From Herbaspirillum sp. alder98 (GTDB lineage Bacteria > Pseudomonadota > Gammaproteobacteria > Burkholderiales > Burkholderiaceae_D): a stretch of DNA of 64,000 nucleotides. The stretch covers positions 1 to 64,000 of the forward strand of contig NZ_JAIUCY010000012.1 of the NCBI RefSeq assembly GCF_020179755.1, in the 5' to 3' direction. Of this stretch, positions 55,502-64,000 are shown one piece after another (the first letter of the stretch is position 1; each line of letters starts with the position of its first letter). The notes below the pieces were generated by a model, which was not told where the DNA came from, searched no databases, and saw only the letters and a program-made list of their open reading frames with translations. The position numbers were made by a program, and so were the translations under genes.

Positions 55502-55951
55502 ATGTTGATTGCCACTTTCCTGCATTTGTTGGGCGCCACCATCTGGGTCGGCGGCATGTTCTTTGCCCATATGGCGCTACGTCCGGCGCTGACCGAGTTA
55601 CAACCGGAGCAACGGCTGCGCCTGATGGCTGCGGTGTTGACGCGCTTCTTCACCTGGGTCTGGGTGGCCGTGGCGCTGGTGCTGGGCAGCGGCCTGCACA
55701 TGATGTTCAAGATGGGCGCTGGCCATGTGCCGCCCTATGTCCATGCGATGGCAGGCATCGGCGTATTGATGATGCTGATCTTCGCCCACGTTTTCTTCGC
55801 CCCGTTCGCCCGCCTGCGCCGGGCCAGCGCCCAGCAAGACTGGGACCGCGCCGCGCGCGCCCTGCTGCAGATCCGCACGCTGGTGGGGCTGAACCTGGCG
55901 CTGGGCCTGGTGACCCTGGCCATTGGCGCCCTGGGCCCGTTGATGGCTTGA
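55502..55951 (+). CDS. CopD-like integral membrane protein
   Basis: 149 residues, four membrane helices (LIATFLHLLGATIWVGGMFFA, FFTWVWVAVALVLGSGLHMM, MAGIGVLMMLIFAHVFFAPFA, LVGLNLALGLVTLAIGALG). The HLLGATIWVGG histidine segment is typical of CopD-family domains, linked in some bacteria to copper. ATG 55502 is chosen because the hydrophobic helix follows at once. No copper genes are nearby, so copper involvement is only a family inference. Confidence 0.8.
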   Translation: MLIATFLHLLGATIWVGGMFFAHMALRPALTELQPEQRLRLMAAVLTRFFTWVWVAVALVLGSGLHMMFKMGAGHVPPYVHAMAGIGVLMMLIFAHVFFAPFARLRRASAQQDWDRAARALLQIRTLVGLNLALGLVTLAIGALGPLMA

Positions 55952-56057
55952 GCAGCCACCCGGGCTTTACACTTAGACAGCGCCCGCAGGCCAGGCAAAT
56001 CTGGCTATGATGAGGGCAGCACAAGCTGCGTTTGGCCAACTATAAGGGGGAACACAA

Positions 56058-56846
56058 TTGCTGACAGAACCACAACGCCATGAAGTCGCCGACCTGTTAT
56101 GGGATTGCTGGGCCCATGGTCGACGTGTCGCCGAACTGCCGCCCGCCCTGCAGCCATCGGACCGGGCCGAAGCCTACGACATCCAGCGCCGGCTGGAAGC
56201 GCGCAGCTTTGCGCCGCTGGCCGGCTGGAAGATCGGCGCCACCGGCCCTGGCGGCCAGCAATTGCTCAATATCGATGCTCCGCTGGCCGGACGCCTGCTG
56301 GTAGAACGCCTGCACCGCAGCGGTGCAAGCATTGCATTGGGCAATAGCCTGATGCGCGTCATCGAAGTCGAAGTGGCGTTCCGCATGCGGCACTCGCTGC
56401 CCCCACGCGCCACGCCCTATACCCGCGACGAAGTGCTGGACGCGGTGGGCTCGGTGCACCCTGCCCTCGAAATCCCCGATACCCGCTATGACAATTTCAG
56501 GACAGTGGGCGCCCACCAGCTGATCGCCGACAACAGCTGTGCCGATCAATTCGTACTGGGCGCGCCCTATGCTGGCGACTGGCGCAGCCTGAACCTGGCG
56601 ACCCTGCCTACGAGCGGCCGCATCGACGGCGGCGAACAGCGCGACGGCAGCGGCGCACAGGTGCTGGGCGACCCCGTTGCCGCGCTGACCTGGCTGGCCA
56701 ACGAACTGTCGCAACACGGCCAGACGCTGGGCGAGGGCCAGATCGTGGCCAGCGGCTCGACCATCGTGCCCATGCCGATCCGTGCCGGCCAACGCATTGT
56801 GGGCGACCTCGGTCCGCTGGGATCGGTCGAGGTCACGCTGGACTGA
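56058..56846 (+). CDS. 2-keto-4-pentenoate hydratase-like (FAH family)
   Basis: 262 residues with a TTG start preceded by AAGGGGG. Matches the hydratase/decarboxylase branch: AYDIQRRLEA, GWKIGATGPGGQQLLNIDAPLAGRL, EVEVAFRM (metal ligands), VHPALEIPDTRY and IADNSCADQFVLG. Such enzymes hydrate 2-hydroxypentadienoate in aromatic meta-cleavage, but no other catabolic gene is here, so the true substrate is uncertain. Confidence 0.85.
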   Translation: MLTEPQRHEVADLLWDCWAHGRRVAELPPALQPSDRAEAYDIQRRLEARSFAPLAGWKIGATGPGGQQLLNIDAPLAGRLLVERLHRSGASIALGNSLMRVIEVEVAFRMRHSLPPRATPYTRDEVLDAVGSVHPALEIPDTRYDNFRTVGAHQLIADNSCADQFVLGAPYAGDWRSLNLATLPTSGRIDGGEQRDGSGAQVLGDPVAALTWLANELSQHGQTLGEGQIVASGSTIVPMPIRAGQRIVGDLGPLGSVEVTLD

Positions 56847-56862
56847 GGCCGCCCGCCGCTAC

Positions 56863-56903
56863 AAAAAAAGCCGGACGACGCACACTGCGCTGTCCGGCTT
56901 TTA
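56863..56903. terminator. bidirectional terminator
   Basis: AAAAGCCGGAC and GTCCGGCTTTT form an 11-bp stem with flanking A and T runs, between the convergent hydratase and thioesterase genes. Confidence 0.9.
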
Positions 56904-56924
56904 CTATGGCGCGTACCCGCGGCC

Positions 56925-57404
56925 TCAGCTGGGCTTGACCTCTTCGTAGCGACGCGCCAGTTCCTGGCGCAGCGACTTGCGGATCACGGCAGCCTCGAAG
57001 CGACGCTTTTCCTCCTGCGAGAAGGGCCGCAGCGGCGGCACCGCGATCGGCTTGCGCTTGTCGTCCACTGCCACCATGGTGAAAAAGCAGCTGTTGACGT
57101 GACGCGTGTCCTGGGTGCGGATGTTTTCGGCCACCACCTTCACGCCGATTTCCATCGACGACGTCCCGGTGTGATTGACGCTGGCCAGGAAGGTCACCAG
57201 TTCGCCGACGTGAATCGGCTGGCGAAACATCACCTGATCCACCGACAGCGTGACCACGTATTGCGCCGCATAGCGGCTGGCGCAGGCATAGGCGACCTGG
57301 TCCAGCAGCTTGAGGATGGTCCCCCCGTGCACATTGCCGGCGAAATTGGCCATGTCAGGGGTCATCAGGACCGTCATGGTGAGTTGGTGAGATGGCAGGT
57401 CCAT
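56925..57404 (-). CDS. acyl-CoA thioesterase, YciA/BACH hotdog family
   Basis: 159 residues. NFAGNVHGGTILKLLDQVAYACASRY carries the catalytic loop, followed by VDQVMFRQPIHVGELVTFLASV and SMEIGVKVVAENI, all typical of YciA/cytosolic acyl-CoA thioesterases. It ends with a basic helix (EEKRRFEAAVIRKSLRQELARRYEE). Hydrolyses acyl-CoA to free acid and CoA; chain preference unknown. Confidence 0.9.
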   Translation of the reverse strand: MDLPSHQLTMTVLMTPDMANFAGNVHGGTILKLLDQVAYACASRYAAQYVVTLSVDQVMFRQPIHVGELVTFLASVNHTGTSSMEIGVKVVAENIRTQDTRHVNSCFFTMVAVDDKRKPIAVPPLRPFSQEEKRRFEAAVIRKSLRQELARRYEEVKPS

Positions 57405-57522
57405 GGTGCGTTGGCTTTCTCTGTGCGGTCGAAATGTGGAGTGTGGTTGGCCGGCAGCTGCATCCCCATGCAGCTCAGCCGGCCGCAGATATTACCAGTC
57501 TCGCGGCCGGCATTCCAGGCTT

Positions 57523-58473
57523 TCAGGCGCGCACGGCCGGTTCTGCCGCCGCAAAATGCTCTTCGCAGTTGCGCAGGAACTGCTGCACCGAGGCTTCCAC
57601 CGATTCGGGCGACCAGCCGGCCACGTGCGGCGTGAGCACTACATTGGGCAAGTCGACCAGTTCGGCCGGCGGCTGCGGTTCGCTCTCGTAGACGTCCAGC
57701 CCGGCGCCGGCCAGGCGGCCTTCGCGCAGGGCCGCAGCGACGGCGGCGGTGTCGACAATGCTGCCGCGCCCGATATTGACCAGATAGCCCTTGGGGCCCA
57801 GTTCGTTGATCACGCGACTTGAAATGAGGTGCCGGGTATCGGCGCCGCCGGGTGCGGCCACGATCAGGAAATCGGCCCAGCCGGCCAGCTGTGCCACATC
57901 GGGGAAATAGTGGTAATCGACATCGTCGCGCTTCTTGCGGTTGCTATAGGCCACCTCGACATCGAAGCCGGCCGCGCGGCGGGCGATCTTCTTGCCAATG
58001 TTGCCCAGCCCGACAATGCCCAGGCGCTTGCCGGCCAGTTGCGGCTGCAGCGGCAGGCCATCGCGCCAGACCCCGGCGCGGGTGGTCCGGTCGAGCACCG
58101 GAATGTGCCGCACCGTGGCCAGCAGCAGGCCCATGGCGTGATCGGCCACGCAATCCTCGTTGGTGCCGGAACCGGTGGCGATGTCGATGCCGTGGGCGCG
58201 CGCATGGGTCGAATCGATGTTTTCGTGGCCGGCGCCGAAAGCGCAGACCAGTTGCAGGCGCGGCAAGGCCTGCATTTCAGCAGCGGTGAGGCCGGTGGAG
58301 CCATTGGTCAGCACCACGGCAACCTGCCTGGCGGCGCCGGCGATCAGGTCGGCGCGGCGCTGGCGGTCGGGGGCGTAGAGGATGTCATAGTGCTGGCCGA
58401 TGGTGGCGGCGCTGGCGTCGGAAAGATGGATCAGGACAAGCAGTGGCGGCTTCATGTTGTTGGGCGCAGTCAT
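57523..58473 (-). CDS. NAD(P)-dependent 2-hydroxyacid dehydrogenase
   Basis: 316 residues. Rossmann motif GLGNIGKKIARRAAGFDV, then NIGRGSIVDTAAV, LDVYESEP and TPHVAGWSPES, giving the Arg-Glu-His catalytic set of D-2-hydroxyacid dehydrogenases. Likely a glyoxylate/hydroxypyruvate reductase-type enzyme; the substrate is not determined. A second ATG at 58455 is equally possible; neither has a clear ribosome site. Confidence 0.87.
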   Translation of the reverse strand: MTAPNNMKPPLLVLIHLSDASAATIGQHYDILYAPDRQRRADLIAGAARQVAVVLTNGSTGLTAAEMQALPRLQLVCAFGAGHENIDSTHARAHGIDIATGSGTNEDCVADHAMGLLLATVRHIPVLDRTTRAGVWRDGLPLQPQLAGKRLGIVGLGNIGKKIARRAAGFDVEVAYSNRKKRDDVDYHYFPDVAQLAGWADFLIVAAPGGADTRHLISSRVINELGPKGYLVNIGRGSIVDTAAVAAALREGRLAGAGLDVYESEPQPPAELVDLPNVVLTPHVAGWSPESVEASVQQFLRNCEEHFAAAEPAVRA

Positions 58474-58575
58474 GAAAAACAGTGGATAAGGGATGCCGGG
58501 GGCGATGCAATGTCGCCCATTTTATGCGAAATCCCTCACCACGGCCGAGCAAGCGCCCGCGCCCGACACCTCACG

Positions 58576-58818
58576 CTAATGGTGCCCGGGGCCGCTTTCG
58601 ACCAACTCGTGGGCCGCCTTGCGCGCGCCCTCCTCGGCCGATTTCTCGTCATCGAAGGTCTGGTCGGGCAACACCCGCTGCGAAGGGAATACGGGGTTGC
58701 GGTGCATCGGATTGGTCGAATGTCCGAAAATAGCCACATTGGCGACCCAACCGTCGCCGCCAATGACGCGCTGGCCGGAATACTCGATCTCGTAGTCGCC
58801 GATCTGTTCGGTTGCCAT
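58576..58818 (-). CDS. small conserved hypothetical protein
   Basis: 80 residues from ATG 58818 with GGGAGA upstream. MATEQIGDYEIEYSG, GGDGWVANVAIFG and FDDEKSAEEGARKAAHELVESG suggest a compact alpha/beta protein. The name of the family is not recalled. It is followed by the hydroxyacid dehydrogenase gene 103 nt later on the same strand. Confidence 0.7.
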   Translation of the reverse strand: MATEQIGDYEIEYSGQRVIGGDGWVANVAIFGHSTNPMHRNPVFPSQRVLPDQTFDDEKSAEEGARKAAHELVESGPGHH

Positions 58819-58885
58819 GCTGGTCTCCCTGGTGATTGAGGCACCTGTGGATACGGCGCCCGCAGGCGCCATATCGGTGCGCATG

Positions 58886-59134
58886 TTACGCAGCGCCGTC
58901 GCCGGCACGTTCGCTCAGATGGCTGATGGCATAGCCCTTCTCGCCTATCTGCATGTAGGCGTCTTCTGACTGCAAGGTGAAATGCCTGCGACCGTCGCGC
59001 TCGAAGTTGACATCCTGCTCATGCAATTGCCAGTCGGTATTGGTGACCTCTTGCGGCATAGGCTTCTGGTGCGGCACGACAAGATAAGAAAAGAGTCCAT
59101 CGCTGTCCGGGCGTTTATACACATCGACTTTCAT
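58886..59134 (-). CDS. DUF6139 family protein
   Basis: 82 residues, AAGGAGG before the ATG. MKVDVYKRPDSDGLFSYLVVPHQKP and TNTDWQLHEQDVNFE are typical of a small Burkholderiales family that I believe is DUF6139. Function unknown. Paired with the 80-residue gene 67 nt downstream. Confidence 0.7.
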   Translation of the reverse strand: MKVDVYKRPDSDGLFSYLVVPHQKPMPQEVTNTDWQLHEQDVNFERDGRRHFTLQSEDAYMQIGEKGYAISHLSERAGDGAA

Positions 59135-59319
59135 CGTCAGCCTCCTTGGTGGCGGTTGTGGTTGAACCAGGCGGCGCAGCGCCTCACCATTGCCGATGAG
59201 CTTGCAGGAGCGCCGATTGCCGCCTGCTTTTGTCCGACTTGACGAGCCGGACTTGGTTCAGGAGAAGATGCCTCTTCCACCATAGCAGCCGCTTGCGGCA
59301 GATTCCAGCGCGAGCCGCG

Positions 59320-60333
59320 TCAATAATAGGTCAGCAGGAACTCGGCCCTGACGTTGACGGTGCCCGCCGTCACCGCGCCAGTTCGATAGTATTGGGCGAA
59401 CAACGACAACGTCGCCTGCTGTCCCACTACCGCCACCGAAGCGACGTTATTGGGGCCTTGCGGCGTCAGCGTCTGGTTACCCTCTCGCATGCCCACATGC
59501 AGGGCTACGCCCGACGCGGTGCCCTGGTTGGCAAAATAATCGGCATGGCCCGGCACGATCTGTCCACTGAACGCAAAAGCGGCACGATTTACCGCCGCGC
59601 TGCAACTATTGAGCCGCAAGTCGAAGTTGACGCGTCCGCCATAAGGTGTCGCACTGCTCAGGCTATTGGCAGAAATGGTCGGCAGCCTGACGGTGCGATT
59701 GCCGTCGCCAACGCTGAGCTGGCAGGTACGCGCCGGCCTGGGGACGAAGCTGCCGTTGAGCACCTGGTAGAGCATGTGGTCGGTCGATGCGCCGTGGCGA
59801 TCCCAGGCAGGATGAATCGAGATGAGGATTACGTTGCTCAGCGTCGCTGTATTTGGCATATCGCCATTGCCATGCCAGAAATGCACGTAGTATTCCAGCG
59901 TGAAATACGTCGTCTCACCAGCTTTGGTGCGATAGCCGGTATCGATGGGAAAGTCCTGATACGGGTTGACGATCTTGCCCTTGTATTCGATGGCGATGCC
60001 AACGCTCAGGCCATACAGGTTCAATCCGACGCCTTGCGGAAACACATGAATTACGATCGGCTGGTCCGTGTATTCATTAGACGGCGTCTGACACGCTACT
60101 TGCACGCGTTGCAATGGCGAGCGCCAGAAATAATTGATCCCCCAGACCACGGGCGGCACTTCGATCGTCCCGACATTGAGCGGATATCGCGACGGCCCGG
60201 CTATATCGTTCAACCGGCAGATCACTGCCTGCGCGTCGGCCAGCATGAGCGACAACGCCAATAACATGAAAATCCGGGAAAGCGTTCGACGCAGCAAGCC
60301 GCCGCCGAGGAAGGGGATGGAAGAATTTGACAT
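59320..60333 (-). CDS. orphan fimbrial (pilin/adhesin) protein
   Basis: About 337 residues from ATG 60333; the frame extends to 60387. Signal peptide FMLLALSLMLADAQA. The C-terminal ~150 residues are a type-1 fimbrial domain: CQLSVGDGNRTVRLPTISA, FDLRLNSCSAA, NQGTASGVALHV and the terminal alternating strand NVRAEFLLTYY used in donor-strand exchange. The N-terminal ~180 residues would be a receptor-binding domain, as in FimH-like tip adhesins. No chaperone or usher is adjacent. Confidence 0.82.
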   Translation of the reverse strand: MSNSSIPFLGGGLLRRTLSRIFMLLALSLMLADAQAVICRLNDIAGPSRYPLNVGTIEVPPVVWGINYFWRSPLQRVQVACQTPSNEYTDQPIVIHVFPQGVGLNLYGLSVGIAIEYKGKIVNPYQDFPIDTGYRTKAGETTYFTLEYYVHFWHGNGDMPNTATLSNVILISIHPAWDRHGASTDHMLYQVLNGSFVPRPARTCQLSVGDGNRTVRLPTISANSLSSATPYGGRVNFDLRLNSCSAAVNRAAFAFSGQIVPGHADYFANQGTASGVALHVGMREGNQTLTPQGPNNVASVAVVGQQATLSLFAQYYRTGAVTAGTVNVRAEFLLTYY

Positions 60334-60459
60334 GGGGTTTCGGCCTACCGTTGAGTTAACCGGATTCTGCGCGCTTCGCCCTGCCAACTAATATAGGAAA
60401 TGTCTCAAACTATTTCTGTTGCACAGGAGCAAACAAACTACTATTTGCTCATATCGCAT

Positions 60460-61398
60460 TCAATCGGCTTGTCGCTGCAACCAGGCCAACACGCCATCCA
60501 GACTACGGAAATCCGATAGCGAACGGCAGGCAATCTGCGGATGGCGTTCGCGCAGCATGCGCGACAGCGCATTGCCGGGGCCGAGTTCCAGCGCGACCTC
60601 GATGCGATGCTCGGCGCAGGCGTCCATGCAGGCGGCCCATTGGATCGGTTCGCCCAGTTGCCGCACCAACTGGGTTCGGGCCTGGACCGGATCGGACACG
60701 GCCTGGCCGCTGACGCCGGCCAGCAAGGTGGTCTCAAGCACGCCGGGCGGCATGCCATCCAGCAGCGCCGCAAATGCTTGCTGCGCGGGCTGCATCAAGG
60801 GCGTATGCGAGGCCAGCGCCACCGGCAATTCGCCGCAGTGCGCGCCAGATCCCGAAAGCTCGGCTGCCAACGCCGTCAATGCCGGCTGCCGGCCCCCGAC
60901 GATCACGCTGTCGTCGCCGGTGACGATGGCCAGGTGCGCATCGTGACGCGACAGGCTGGCCATGATGCGCCCCAGCGGCAAGCCACCGACCGACATCAAT
61001 CCCTGCGGGTCGCGCACCGCCTCGTCCATCAGTCTGGCACGCCGGGCCGCCAGCGCGACCGTATCGAGCGGCGCGAACACGCCGGCCACGGCATAGGCAG
61101 ATAGTTCTCCCACGCTGTAACCGGCCACCAGCGCCGGCGCACCGATGCTGGCGCGCAGTGGCCCGGCCAGGGCCTGCCATGCCGCCAACTGCGCCGCCAC
61201 CACCAGCGGCTGGGCGTTGCGATTGGCAAACAGCGCCTGGGGGTCGGCCAGCACCTGCTGTCGAGGAGCGCTGAGCAAGGCGTCGAGCTGGCACTGCGCA
61301 AGGAAGTCGGCTGCGCGCGCGTCGCCGTGCAGCAAGTCGAACATGGCCGGATGCTGCCCGCCCTGACCGGGGCAGAGGATCGCCAGGCGCAGGCTCAT
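60460..61398 (-). CDS. mdcH: malonate decarboxylase epsilon subunit (malonyl transferase)
   Basis: 312 residues. Transfers malonyl from malonyl-CoA to the acyl carrier protein (MdcC) to prime the decarboxylase. FabD-type fold with CPGQGGQHPAMFDLL, the serine elbow GYSVGELSAYA and the histidine in ASHTPLMQPAQQ. The ATG overlaps the mdcB stop by 4 nt. Last gene of the mdc operon visible here. Confidence 0.92.
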   Translation of the reverse strand: MSLRLAILCPGQGGQHPAMFDLLHGDARAADFLAQCQLDALLSAPRQQVLADPQALFANRNAQPLVVAAQLAAWQALAGPLRASIGAPALVAGYSVGELSAYAVAGVFAPLDTVALAARRARLMDEAVRDPQGLMSVGGLPLGRIMASLSRHDAHLAIVTGDDSVIVGGRQPALTALAAELSGSGAHCGELPVALASHTPLMQPAQQAFAALLDGMPPGVLETTLLAGVSGQAVSDPVQARTQLVRQLGEPIQWAACMDACAEHRIEVALELGPGNALSRMLRERHPQIACRSLSDFRSLDGVLAWLQRQAD

Positions 61399-62306
61399 GA
61401 CGCGATTTCATCCAGCATGCAGGCCTGGCGCACCAGACAGGCCGCGGCCAGCAGGTCGGCCGCGCCGCCCGGCGACAGGCGGCGCTGCACGAACGCGCGA
61501 TGACAATCCTGCGCCTCGGCCAGCCAGCCTGCATGCGCCGTGCCGCCGGCGGCCAGAAAGGCCGCGCTGCGCTGGCGCACCAACTGGGCGCCGGCTGCGC
61601 CGCCACGGTGATAGACATTGGTGTCGCTGAGTTGCGCCATCAGGGCGAACAACGCATCGATCCGGGCCTCATGCTCGCTGCGCCCCTGCGCCAGCGTGGC
61701 ATCGAGTCGCGGCAAGGCGATCTCGAACACCGACGGAAAGCCGAGTGCGCCCTCTTCGCGCGCGCCGCCCACGGCGTGCTTGCTGGCCACTTGCAGGCCA
61801 TGGCTGTGCTGCGCCGCGACGGGCGAGGTGTGATGCGACAGCGCGTCGCCCCATTGGATCAGCAATGTCGCCCGCAACGCCGCCGGTGACAGGCCGATAT
61901 GCTGGCCGCGACAATAAGCGCTCGCCGCGCACAGCATGCCCAGCGCGAAGATCGCGCCGCGATGGGTATTGATGCCACCGGTGGCGGCCAGCATGCGCGC
62001 TTCGGCCTGCATCCCCAGTTGCTGCAGCTGGGCGAATGGCGCGCCGCGCAGGCCGGCACGGGCAATCTGATAGAAGTAATGGCGCAGCGCAAACAGGCTG
62101 CGCATGAAGGTGCCGGCGTTCATGTCGGCGTGACTGCCGTTGTCGACCAGCGACACCAGGCCGGGCTTGGGATAGAGCGTCAATTCCTGGTACAGGCTGC
62201 GCACCGCCAAACGCGCCAGTTGGCGGCAGAAGCGGTTTCCCTGCGCCGTCACCGTCAGCGGCGCGGGTGACGCGCGCACCTGCGATGAGCGACTCAGGCC
62301 GTGCAT
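61395..62306 (-). CDS. mdcB: triphosphoribosyl-dephospho-CoA synthase
   Basis: 303 residues. Makes the prosthetic group precursor for the malonate decarboxylase ACP from ATP and dephospho-CoA. CitG-type motifs: LTLYPKPGLVSLVDNGSHADMN, GINTHRGAIFALGML, DTNVYHRGGAAG. It overlaps mdcG by 13 nt and mdcH by 4 nt. Confidence 0.92.
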   Translation of the reverse strand: MHGLSRSSQVRASPAPLTVTAQGNRFCRQLARLAVRSLYQELTLYPKPGLVSLVDNGSHADMNAGTFMRSLFALRHYFYQIARAGLRGAPFAQLQQLGMQAEARMLAATGGINTHRGAIFALGMLCAASAYCRGQHIGLSPAALRATLLIQWGDALSHHTSPVAAQHSHGLQVASKHAVGGAREEGALGFPSVFEIALPRLDATLAQGRSEHEARIDALFALMAQLSDTNVYHRGGAAGAQLVRQRSAAFLAAGGTAHAGWLAEAQDCHRAFVQRRLSPGGAADLLAAACLVRQACMLDEIAS

Positions 62307-62992
62307 GACTGCTCCTGCTCAGGTGCACAATGCAACGCGTCGATACGTTCCAGCCTGACGCCGCGGGCGCCCTTGACCAGCACCCGCGCAGCGGGCTGGT
62401 CGGCCTGCGCCCATTCCTTCCAGGCCACCGCGTCGCCGCCGGCAAAGAGGATTTCACCGTCCAGCGGCAAGTGTCTGGCATGGCGCTGCAATAAGCGTAT
62501 GCCCTGCTCCAGCGCGCTGCTATCCGACGGCTGCCACAGCAGATCGATGTCGGACTGTGCCCTCAGATACGGCTGGCCGGTCAGCACTTGCCACGACAGC
62601 GAACCGAACACCCGCAATGGCAGCCCGGCCTGCTGCAGCGCCAGCAGCGGCAGATGCCATGGCCCTGGCAATGCGGGCTGGGCTGCGATCACCTCGGCCA
62701 GCGTCAGCGGGGCACGTAGCCGTTGCACATGCGCTTGCGGCACCCGCACCGCGATGCGCAGCTTGTCGCCATCGACGTCGGGCGGCAGCGCTACTGCGGC
62801 GCAGACTTCATCGGCGCCGGCATCCGGGTCGGCGCGTCGCAGCACCAGCGGCCACTGTTCTTGCTGCCAGCGCTGCAGCGCCTGACGTTCGCGCGCATCG
62901 GCGGCGGCCGACTGCACCTGCGCCCAGCCGGCGTCATCGAGCCAGACCAGGTGGTGACGTTGCCGCAGTGCGGCCGGCGGGCAAGACATCAC
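62294..62992 (-). CDS. mdcG: phosphoribosyl-dephospho-CoA transferase (holo-ACP synthase)
   Basis: 232 residues. Attaches the prosthetic group to MdcC. RHHLVWLDDAGWAQV at the start, LRVFGSLSWQVLTGQPYLRAQSDIDLLWQP (nucleotidyltransferase-like G-S...DID) and HLPLDGEILFAGGDAVAWKEW match MdcG. The start overlaps the mdcE stop by 4 nt. Confidence 0.92.
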   Translation of the reverse strand: MMSCPPAALRQRHHLVWLDDAGWAQVQSAAADARERQALQRWQQEQWPLVLRRADPDAGADEVCAAVALPPDVDGDKLRIAVRVPQAHVQRLRAPLTLAEVIAAQPALPGPWHLPLLALQQAGLPLRVFGSLSWQVLTGQPYLRAQSDIDLLWQPSDSSALEQGIRLLQRHARHLPLDGEILFAGGDAVAWKEWAQADQPAARVLVKGARGVRLERIDALHCAPEQEQSCTA

Positions 62993-63747
62993 TTGAATGG
63001 CACGTCGTCGGCCACGGCATCGATCACGTGCTGAGCCAGTCGACGCCCGCCGCGTTCCAGCCCAGCGACCGCGCGCCGGTCGGCCGAGCGGTCGACCGCC
63101 AGCGCCTCGCGCAGCGACTGCGCCAGGTCGCCGCTCCAGATATCGGCCACGCCGCCCATGCGCAGATAGTTTTCGGGGCCGGGGGCGAACACCGGGTTGT
63201 TCCGGGCCAGTTCGGTCAGCCGCTCTTCAGGCACCTTGGTGATGCGCGCCATGGCCGGCAGGCCCATCACGCGGATGGTCGCCTCCGGCAACGCATAGCA
63301 GGCGTCGGCGATCAGGCCGCTGGTGATGAAGCCGCCAGAGAGCGCCTGGTCGTATACCAGGCCGATGACCCGATGGCCGCTGCGGCGCGCCAGCTCCACG
63401 CATTTGCCCAGGTGCGCCATGTAGCTGTTGATGCCCAGCATCTCGTCGCGGTGACGCAGGCGCTGCCCTTGCGTGTCGACCAGGATCACGATGGCGCGCC
63501 CCGGATGATCACGCACCGTGGCCAGGATCGCCTGAGCCTGGGCCAGCGCGATCTCGATGCCGATCGGGGTATGGCCGGTGGTGCCGACCACGGTCACGGT
63601 GGCGCCGTCGACCTGGGCGCTGCCGGACAGGAAATTGTCGCGCTCGCCGATGGCATGCCCTTGCGGGAACAACTGCTGCGCCAGTGCGCGCCAGTCGACC
63701 TGGGTCGGCGCAGTGGAAGGGGCAGGATTGACTGCTGATTGCATCAT
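62989..63747 (-). CDS. mdcE: malonate decarboxylase gamma subunit
   Basis: 252 residues from ATG 63747, with AGAGGA 5 nt upstream; a second ATG follows directly at 63744. Carboxyltransferase-like fold: GERDNFLSGSAQVDG, VVGTTGHTPIGIEIALAQA, DTQGQRLRHRDEMLGIN, YDQALSGGFITSGLIAD. With MdcD it decarboxylates malonyl-ACP to acetyl-ACP. It begins 11 nt after the mdcD stop. Confidence 0.93.
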   Translation of the reverse strand: MMQSAVNPAPSTAPTQVDWRALAQQLFPQGHAIGERDNFLSGSAQVDGATVTVVGTTGHTPIGIEIALAQAQAILATVRDHPGRAIVILVDTQGQRLRHRDEMLGINSYMAHLGKCVELARRSGHRVIGLVYDQALSGGFITSGLIADACYALPEATIRVMGLPAMARITKVPEERLTELARNNPVFAPGPENYLRMGGVADIWSGDLAQSLREALAVDRSADRRAVAGLERGGRRLAQHVIDAVADDVPFK

Positions 63748-63757
63748 ATTGGTCCTC

Positions 63758-64000
63758 TCAGGGGCGCACGCGGTAGGGGTCGACCAGGGCCACGAAGGCG
63801 TCGGCCTCCAGCATGGCCAGGTCTTGCGGCGCGGCGATGCCCAGCGCCCGCCAGATATCCTGCGGATCGGCTGCATCGCCGAAGCGCTCCAGGCGCTGTT
63901 GCAGCATCGCCTGCTCGGCCGCCAGGCCTTCCAGGGTAAGCGCGCTGGGGCCTGCCGCGCGCAGGGCCTGGATGGCGGCGCCGCGAAAGGCGTCGATGTC
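63758..64000 (-). CDS. mdcD: malonate decarboxylase beta subunit, C-terminal fragment
   Basis: The last 80 codons, read in from beyond the window edge, end in the sequence DAFVALVDPYRVRP. FRGAAIQALRA, LEGLAAEQAMLQQRLERFGDA and DIWRALGI match the C-terminus of MdcD. Expected upstream partners (mdcA, mdcC) lie outside the window. Confidence 0.87.
   Translation of the reverse strand, partial: DIDAFRGAAIQALRAAGPSALTLEGLAAEQAMLQQRLERFGDAADPQDIWRALGIAAPQDLAMLEADAFVALVDPYRVRP

Overview
The window is high-GC bacterial DNA with densely packed, often 4-nt-overlapping operons. Gene content (RegB/RegA redox two-component system, DUF3141, DUF4936 and DUF6139 proteins, ygfZ-mltG-tmk-holB block, malonate decarboxylase, aerobic-type cobalamin cluster with BluB) points to a betaproteobacterium of the order Burkholderiales. 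Oxalobacteraceae (Herbaspirillum-like) is my best guess; that placement is inference from gene families, not a database result. Bases 1-33 are a pure G run followed by a pure C run and look like a contig-end artefact.

Layout. 1-3433 (minus): type I secretion operon encoding an HlyD-type adaptor, a C39-peptidase ABC exporter and the start of a TolC-like outer-membrane protein. 3668-4810: FMN-dependent L-lactate dehydrogenase. 4885-6338 (minus): tatD and an ankyrin-repeat protein. 6411-8272 (minus): RegA/RegB-type regulators. 8503-10719: Fur-box-preceded TonB siderophore receptor. 10789-14010 (minus): GNAT, holB, tmk, mltG. 14175-16366: ygfZ, DUF4936, NRDE protein, followed by a possible small RNA. 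16685-24761: dctA, a chemotaxis receptor, GNAT, two small enzymes, a DUF3141 protein with a histone-like tail, and an HDOD protein.

24975-47713 (minus) is one long cobalamin operon of about 22.7 kb. From its promoter (48104-48132) and a B12 riboswitch (about 47886-48055) it runs cbtB, cbtA, a 2Fe-2S ferredoxin-like gene, cobN, a ChlI-ChlD fusion, cbiE, a CbiX-CobH fusion, cbiD, cobI, cobM, cbiG, a CobJ-CobK fusion, cobW, cobO, cobB, bluB, cobU, cbiB, cobD, cobQ. It encodes cobalt uptake, corrin ring methylation and contraction, cobalt chelation, amidation, adenosylation, aminopropanol attachment and dimethylbenzimidazole synthesis. Not seen in the window are SUMT, CobG/CobZ, a CbiT domain, and the last nucleotide-loop enzymes (CobT-type, CobS/CobV-type). 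The cluster mixes late-cobalt parts (CobN, ChlI/D, CobK, CobO) with early-cobalt parts (CbiX, CbiD, CbiG).

48151-49141 (minus) holds four small unrecognised ORFs, two of them proline-rich. 49301-54091 carries pgm, a GlsB-type membrane protein, galU and a lysine/alanine-rich DNA-binding-like protein. 54171-60333 has a periplasmic binding protein, CopD-like protein, a hydratase, a thioesterase, a 2-hydroxyacid dehydrogenase, two small conserved proteins and an orphan fimbrial protein. 60460-64000 (minus) is the distal part of a malonate decarboxylase operon (mdcD partial, mdcE, mdcG, mdcB, mdcH). No tRNA, rRNA, CRISPR array, transposase or phage gene was recognised. Two short palindromic intergenic repeats (21219-21302 and 34268-34363) share the same two hairpin modules in swapped order.
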